From the NCBI GenBank assembly GCA_009823395.1, contig CM020501.1, positions 7,138,361-7,202,360 on the forward strand: DNA of 64,000 nt, in the 5' to 3' direction. Shown here one piece after another: positions 55,301-64,000 of the stretch (position 1 is the first letter of the stretch; each line of letters opens with the position of its first letter). The translations under genes were made by a program, and so were the position numbers. This DNA is from Thamnaconus septentrionalis. Taxonomy: Eukaryota > Chordata > Actinopteri > Tetraodontiformes > Monacanthidae. The notes below the pieces were generated by a model, which had not been told where the DNA came from, did no database searches, and saw only the letters and a program-made list of their open reading frames with translations.

Positions 55301-55691
55301 ACCCCGCACCTAAAAAACAACAACCAAACCCATAAGAAGCAAAACAACCAATTATGATATTACCCAAATTGTATTTTGACTACTAGAGAATACAAATGTT
55401 TTTCTAGCCTGCCTTTAACTCGTCCTATTATTAAAGGACTAACTATATCATGAGAAAACCTGGGAACTTCTAAAGATGTTGTGACGGGCCGTGAGGCTGC
55501 TGCCACTGTGCTCGTATGAACCGTGGGGTTATCTCTCGCAGTTCGTTCGTGTAGCGTCAACTGTAATGAGTAATCAGGAACACCTGGTCAATGCTTCTAC
55601 TCTACTGATTTACTTACGACCGCCCAAACGTTTATGCGTAGCTGGTTGTTTCAGCAATATCTACCCGTTTTTTGTGCTGTACCTATTTTAT
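55301..55691. other. Intergenic, nothing recognised
   Basis: Unassigned sequence between the presumed fam114a1 promoter and the dispersed repeat. Confidence 0.5.
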
Positions 55692-55830
55692 ATTCATTCA
55701 TTGATTCATCTTCTATACCCGCATATTCCTATTCAGGGTCACGGGGGTCTGCTGGAGCCTATCCCAGCTGTCTTAGGGCGAAGGCAGGGTACACCCTGGA
55801 CAAGTCGCCAGTTCATCGCAGGGCCCTATT
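55692..55830 (+). repeat. Dispersed fish repeat, copy 2 (LINE/SINE tail type)
   Basis: Near-identical to 39766-39899 over more than 100 bp, same strand. It ends about 270 bp before the tRNA gene. Confidence 0.7.
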
Positions 55831-56100
55831 TTATATATCTTTGATAAATATCAGCTGTTTAGCCTGAAGTCTGACGTACATCTCCTTCATTTGCTTGTTT
55901 TTCGCGAACTGGCCATTGTTTGAAAATTGAAGTCTATCAAAATGTATTTATTTATGTTCTTTTGTTTGTTTGTTTGTTTTTTCATTTTCAATTATATTTT
56001 ATCGGTAAACTATAGTAGCAAATGTATAAATACATACACGTTTCAGGTTAGCAGCTAGAGGTGCTAATATATACTAAAGTTTTCGCTGCAGTAGCACCGC

Positions 56101-56172
56101 GGCTCGTTGGTCTAGGGGTATGATTCTCGCTTAGGGTGCGAGAGGTCCCGGGTTCAAATCCCGGACGAGCCC
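56101..56172 (+). tRNA. tRNA-Pro (anticodon AGG), nuclear
   Basis: 72 nt. The acceptor stem GGCTCGT pairs with ACGAGCC, and the discriminator base is C. The anticodon stem CTCGC/GCGAG holds loop TTAGGGT with anticodon AGG at 56133-56135. The T arm CCCGG-GTTCAAAT-CCCGG includes the B box GGTTCAAATCC, and the A box TGGTCTAGGGG is intact. No intron. A run of T at 56176-56181 follows as a Pol III terminator. It matches the vertebrate tRNA-Pro-AGG as I know it, so it looks functional. Confidence 0.97.
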
Positions 56173-56175
56173 ACC

Positions 56176-56181
56176 TTTTTT
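56176..56181 (+). terminator. Pol III T-run terminator of tRNA-Pro
   Basis: Six T residues four bases after the tRNA 3' end. Confidence 0.85.
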
Positions 56182-56589
56182 GTCAAAGTGAAAATAAGTC
56201 ACTTTCTACTCTTGGACAACTGAACACAAACACACACACACATATATATATCTTTTATTTTTTTTATTTTTTTTGCTATCCATAAGACCACAGGATGGCG
56301 TTTGCGTGTTCTCCCTGAGCCTCAGCGGGTGCAGCCCCTTTCCCCTGGCTTCTTCCCGCAGTCGTACAGCGGTATCGGGTCTGGGGGACTGAGCGAACAA
56401 AAAATTATTTTTTACCATGTTTTTAGATTGTAAACGATCTCCATCTTTTATTCTTTTTCCTCGAGACCTGCATGGTCTGTAATCACCGACTACTATTATG
56501 TTCTGGTCCACTGGATAAACCCAGTCCGTGTAATGATTTGGCGTAATACGCAGAGGACAGAAACTGGCAACTTATTTGGAACTGTATTA

Positions 56590-57165
56590 TTTATTCAATG
56601 AGAGCAAAAGATGAAGATTCAAAAAAAATTAGACCTTGAATTAGAAAATAATTTGGGTAACTTTGGGAACATGTAGACAACATCATATATCTGTTATGAA
56701 ATTTGACAAGTTCTTGATTTCTATGACTATGAGCACATTTCTGCATAATATCCTTCAAAATTTCAACATAACTTTCTTTTTTCATGATGCCATGCGCCGA
56801 AACAAGGCTCCCTGTGCCTGAGGCCGCAAAACAGCCCTAGAGAATGATGCTCTCACCCCCATATTTAACTGTGGAAACTATGTTGTTAGGGTTGAAGACC
56901 TCTCCCTTTCTTCGCCAAATATAAGCAACAGCCATGTGTTTCCCACAGAATTTGTCTTCTTGTACTTGGCAGTGATGCAGCGTACAGCGGTTCTACACAC
57001 TGTGAAACGCTTGGAAATGGCAAGCATGTGCTACATGTTTGTTTGTGCTGCATGCCAAAAAGCTTAATAGCACTGGACTGGTGAATGTTAGATGATACAA
57101 AATTGTATGAAAACAAACATTGGGAAGAATTCTAGGAAAATGTTCTCTAATATCAGGGAGCTAAT
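56590..57165 (-). pseudogene. Decayed Tc1/mariner-type transposase
   Basis: On the minus strand, 57000-56590 translates to fragments such as WRRKGEVFNPNN, TVKYGGESIIL, stop, GCFAASGTGSLVSAHGIMKK and ESYVEILKDIM. This is the Tc1-family pattern of ...GGGSIMLWGCFAASGTG... with the Trp codon turned into TAG. Neither the catalytic DDE segment nor the N-terminal DNA-binding part is readable. The end near 57150-57180 (AATTATTTTCAAATTCAACT) resembles a Tc1 terminal repeat; no partner was found on the left. Confidence 0.7.
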
Positions 57166-57839
57166 TATTTTCAAATTCAACTGAGATGACGGGGACGTGA
57201 CCATCCCCAAATTATATTGTGGTGACGGCCATGCTTTGCCCAAAGACAGTGGTGGCAGACTCCACACACTCCCAGTGAACTCGTGCAGGAGAAGCAGTCA
57301 TGAAATCGAGTGGAAAAGTGAAATGAAACTATGACAGACCTGGCAGTAATGTTGGTAGATCAGTATCTAGCGGTATTTTCTGTCATCTATAAGTCTCCCA
57401 ACCCCCATACTCTTAAAAAGTAAAAGAAACAAATACAGCAAAATAAACTGTTTTTGGGGGAAAAAAGAGCATATTAAGGACACAAGTCATTTTTTTGTAC
57501 AAATATTACCATTATCTTTAATAGGCGGTATATTCTGTTTTATAGCAAATGCAAACATTGCAGATAAACCTGTACAAATATGTATTCACAGTTTAACACG
57601 TTCCCTTTGAATTGCCAATGTTAAAATTAAAAAGAGACAAATGTTTAATAATCATTACTGTGAGAGTATTCAAATCATGCTTAATAAAGATTTTTAATTG
57701 CCCTTTCAGTCTAATAATCAATTTATAAAATATACAATATATATTACAACTTACATTTGCACAGTTACAAAATTATTTACAAGCACAGAATATCCAGAAT
57801 AAAATGTAACTAACACTAAATTAGGTGTGTATGAATGTT

Positions 57840-57897
<58 letters not shown>

Positions 57898-59243
57898 AGA
57901 GGGTTTCTTGCAATAACCAACAGAACCAGTTAAATGTTTGACAGAAACCTGACCGGCAGATGTTTAAATATAAAAACTGATGGTGCTAAAAAAGTTTGGC
58001 TTTGGGGAAAAAAAGTGCACATTGTAGAACATGTACAAAGACGCAATAAACAAAAGAAACATTTTGTTCTCGAGTAGCTGTAAAAACACTACATTGTGCC
58101 CTTAAAATGTGAAGGCATTCCTGACTAGGAAAATGTTTGATTAAATAACATTTGTTTCTCCCTATTAACACAATATGCTGTTAGATGAAGGGCTGGAATA
58201 CAACCTTTACAAAAAATAATTCAGACAATTCCCCCATTTTTCAGTTTCCCCCCAATATAAAAGTGTCAAAAAGGCTACAATGGTGACACACCACAAACCA
58301 AACAGTTTGTTTAAAAACACAACATTACGAGACATTTCTGCTGATTCAACCCTTGAACCAAGTGAGTGGTGTCATTTTCCTCAACAACATTAAAATGCCT
58401 CTGCGCAGCAACTTTCACATTTTCAAACTAAAAACACTCCGACAATGAAAAAATGACCAACTCCCACTTTTAAAAATCCAAAAAAAACACAAAGAGCACA
58501 AAAGACTGGGACTGAACTGTGAAGAAGTGCATGTTTTTGCAATGTGTGTGCTCTATGCATATGTGTAGGATGACAACGCAAGCTGTCTGAATGGACACTT
58601 CATGTAGCAAGCTTGAAGAGGCAGATGAGGTGTATAGTGTTCTAAATGTGGCCGTCTGTGACGGAGCAGTTTAATATTGGTGCCGCTGCGAGGAGCCACG
58701 CCGCTGGAAAACTGTATGACACAATGCACAGTAGGTGTAATATGATACATTCTGCAAGGTTTCACATTATATTTTTTGTTATTGAGTGGGGGTATAAGTT
58801 TACAAAATTTCCTGTAAATGCACTCGGTGAAAGTGCCGCTGATGCAAAAATAAGCCTGAGCGTGGTGTGTAGAGTCTGTAGCAGTTTGCACCTGCAGCCA
58901 CAAGAGGGTGCTGCTCTCAGGCCAGCTGAGGCGCTGCAGCCATTGTTTGAACAGAGAGGGAGAGAAAAAAAAGTGCATGGCCTTTCCACAACTACTCAGA
59001 GGTCTGTTACAACAACCTTACGGTGAGGTAACAAGCTGCTGGTGGATCTGTTAAAAACAAATGTACGGGTTTAAAGTTTGCACCCTGAGAAACACCTTTC
59101 CCACTCCAGTCCAATGTGAAAGGCCAACTCTTTAAAAAAAACAAAAAAACAAAACAACCAACAACAACAACAAAACAAAACAGCCCTCTCTAGAAAAAGT
59201 GGTACAGTCCGATGTCTCTTTCAAGTCGCCCCGGTGGGAAGCT
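57166..59243 (-). other. klf3 downstream region and probable long 3' UTR
   Basis: AT-rich sequence following the klf3 stop (reading leftwards). A (GT)n(GA)22 microsatellite lies at 57840-57895. ATTAAA-type signals on the minus strand occur near 58669-58675 and 57646-57652. KLF3 has a long 3' UTR in other vertebrates, so much of this may be transcribed; no end is proved. Confidence 0.4.
57852..57895. repeat. (GA)22 microsatellite
   Basis: Perfect GA tract preceded by a short GT run. Confidence 0.95.
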
Positions 59244-63219
<3,976 letters not shown>

Positions 63220-63238
63220 GGCTGCGCAGGGCAGGCTC

Positions 63239-64000
63239 CTACAAAATAAAAGACGTAGAGAAAAAAAAAAGGTTATTATTGGGGAAACGGACGACATGTT
63301 TACACAAGCAAACGGACAGGAGGTGAAGACCCTCGATTCTGTGGCCTGAAGACGCCAATCAAACAACCTGATCTCACAACTGTTTTAATCATTTCAAAGT
63401 TAGAGTAAAGTCGGTCTCATCTCAGCATCTCATTCTGTGTTCCATGTCAAACTTATGAGCTCAATGTAAAATTATTAGAGGGGACAATAAAAATGCAACA
63501 TAATTCTCAATTTCAACCAGACATTGGCCTGAGAACGAGGCACCATGGATTTTGCAACATTAGATGGTTTTAGTTCATACTAAAAACTGGCGAATTAACT
63601 GCTCATTATGGTTGCAGAATGCGGTGAAAGTGAAAAATCACATCTTGAAAAGCAAAACTATACTTGAGAAAATGTACTTCGGTGCCATCCTGGTGTGAGC
63701 ACAGTCACGAGTAAAGACATCAGTTGAAGATTGAAAAATACACACACACACACACACACACTTGTAGGGGTGATCACAGGTGAATGTGAGAAGCTCTCAA
63801 GGTGTGTAGTTGTCTACAGGTGTCTGAGGACCGTCTGGGAATGTCTCCCTTCACTTCCAGTGAATCACACCAGACAATAGCTGAACATAATTTTTCTGTG
63901 ACATTTTACGTTCTTTCCCTCCCCTCCACTTTACACACACACACACACACACACACAGGGACTGACGGTGCCGTGCCGTGTGTACTGTGTAAAAAACAGA
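63239..64000 (-). other. klf3 5' intron, running off the window
   Basis: AT-rich intronic sequence with (CA)n at about 63740-63761 and 63936-63957. The upstream untranslated exon of klf3 is not visible here. Confidence 0.55.

Overview
The window is vertebrate nuclear DNA, almost certainly from a teleost fish (probably a percomorph). Coding exons are short and split by GT-AG introns. Dinucleotide microsatellites are very dense. The dispersed repeats are of types common in fish: Tc1-like, hAT-like, TA- and TTAA-type non-autonomous elements and non-LTR retrotransposon tails. All four protein genes are orthologues of genes that are neighbours in human 4p14.

Layout. (1) 149-22597, minus strand: klhl5, a BTB-BACK-Kelch adaptor for Cullin-3 ubiquitin ligase. 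Ten coding exons are present from the start codon; the last Kelch exons lie beyond base 1. (2) 22.6-40.4 kb: intergenic, with no supportable gene. It holds microsatellites, a long inverted-repeat element, an hAT-like element, a LINE 3' fragment and stretches that look like conserved non-coding DNA. (3) 40436-44508, plus strand: tmem156, nine coding exons, 340 residues, a two-pass membrane protein. (4) 45558-52675, minus strand: fam114a1, twelve coding exons, 616 residues, with a non-coding first exon near 55.2 kb. It converges with tmem156. (5) 56101-56172, plus strand: a complete nuclear tRNA-Pro(AGG), followed by a decayed Tc1-like transposase. (6) 59244-63219, minus strand: klf3, five coding exons, 367 residues, a Kruppel-like repressor with a CtBP-binding motif, a sumoylation site and three C2H2 fingers. 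Its 5' untranslated exon(s) lie beyond base 64000.

Each multi-exon model was assembled by hand from splice sites and reading phase. The three complete coding sequences sum to multiples of three (1023, 1851 and 1104 nt). The gene order and all relative orientations match the human KLHL5-TMEM156-FAM114A1-KLF3 block, except that no TLR1/6/10-type gene lies between fam114a1 and klf3. The genes do not form a pathway; the shared order is ancestral linkage. I found no dramatic undescribed system. The points most worth a second look are the TLR-less synteny block, a GC-AG intron in fam114a1, a klf3 splice acceptor built from a heptamer microsatellite, and several mobile elements beside exons.
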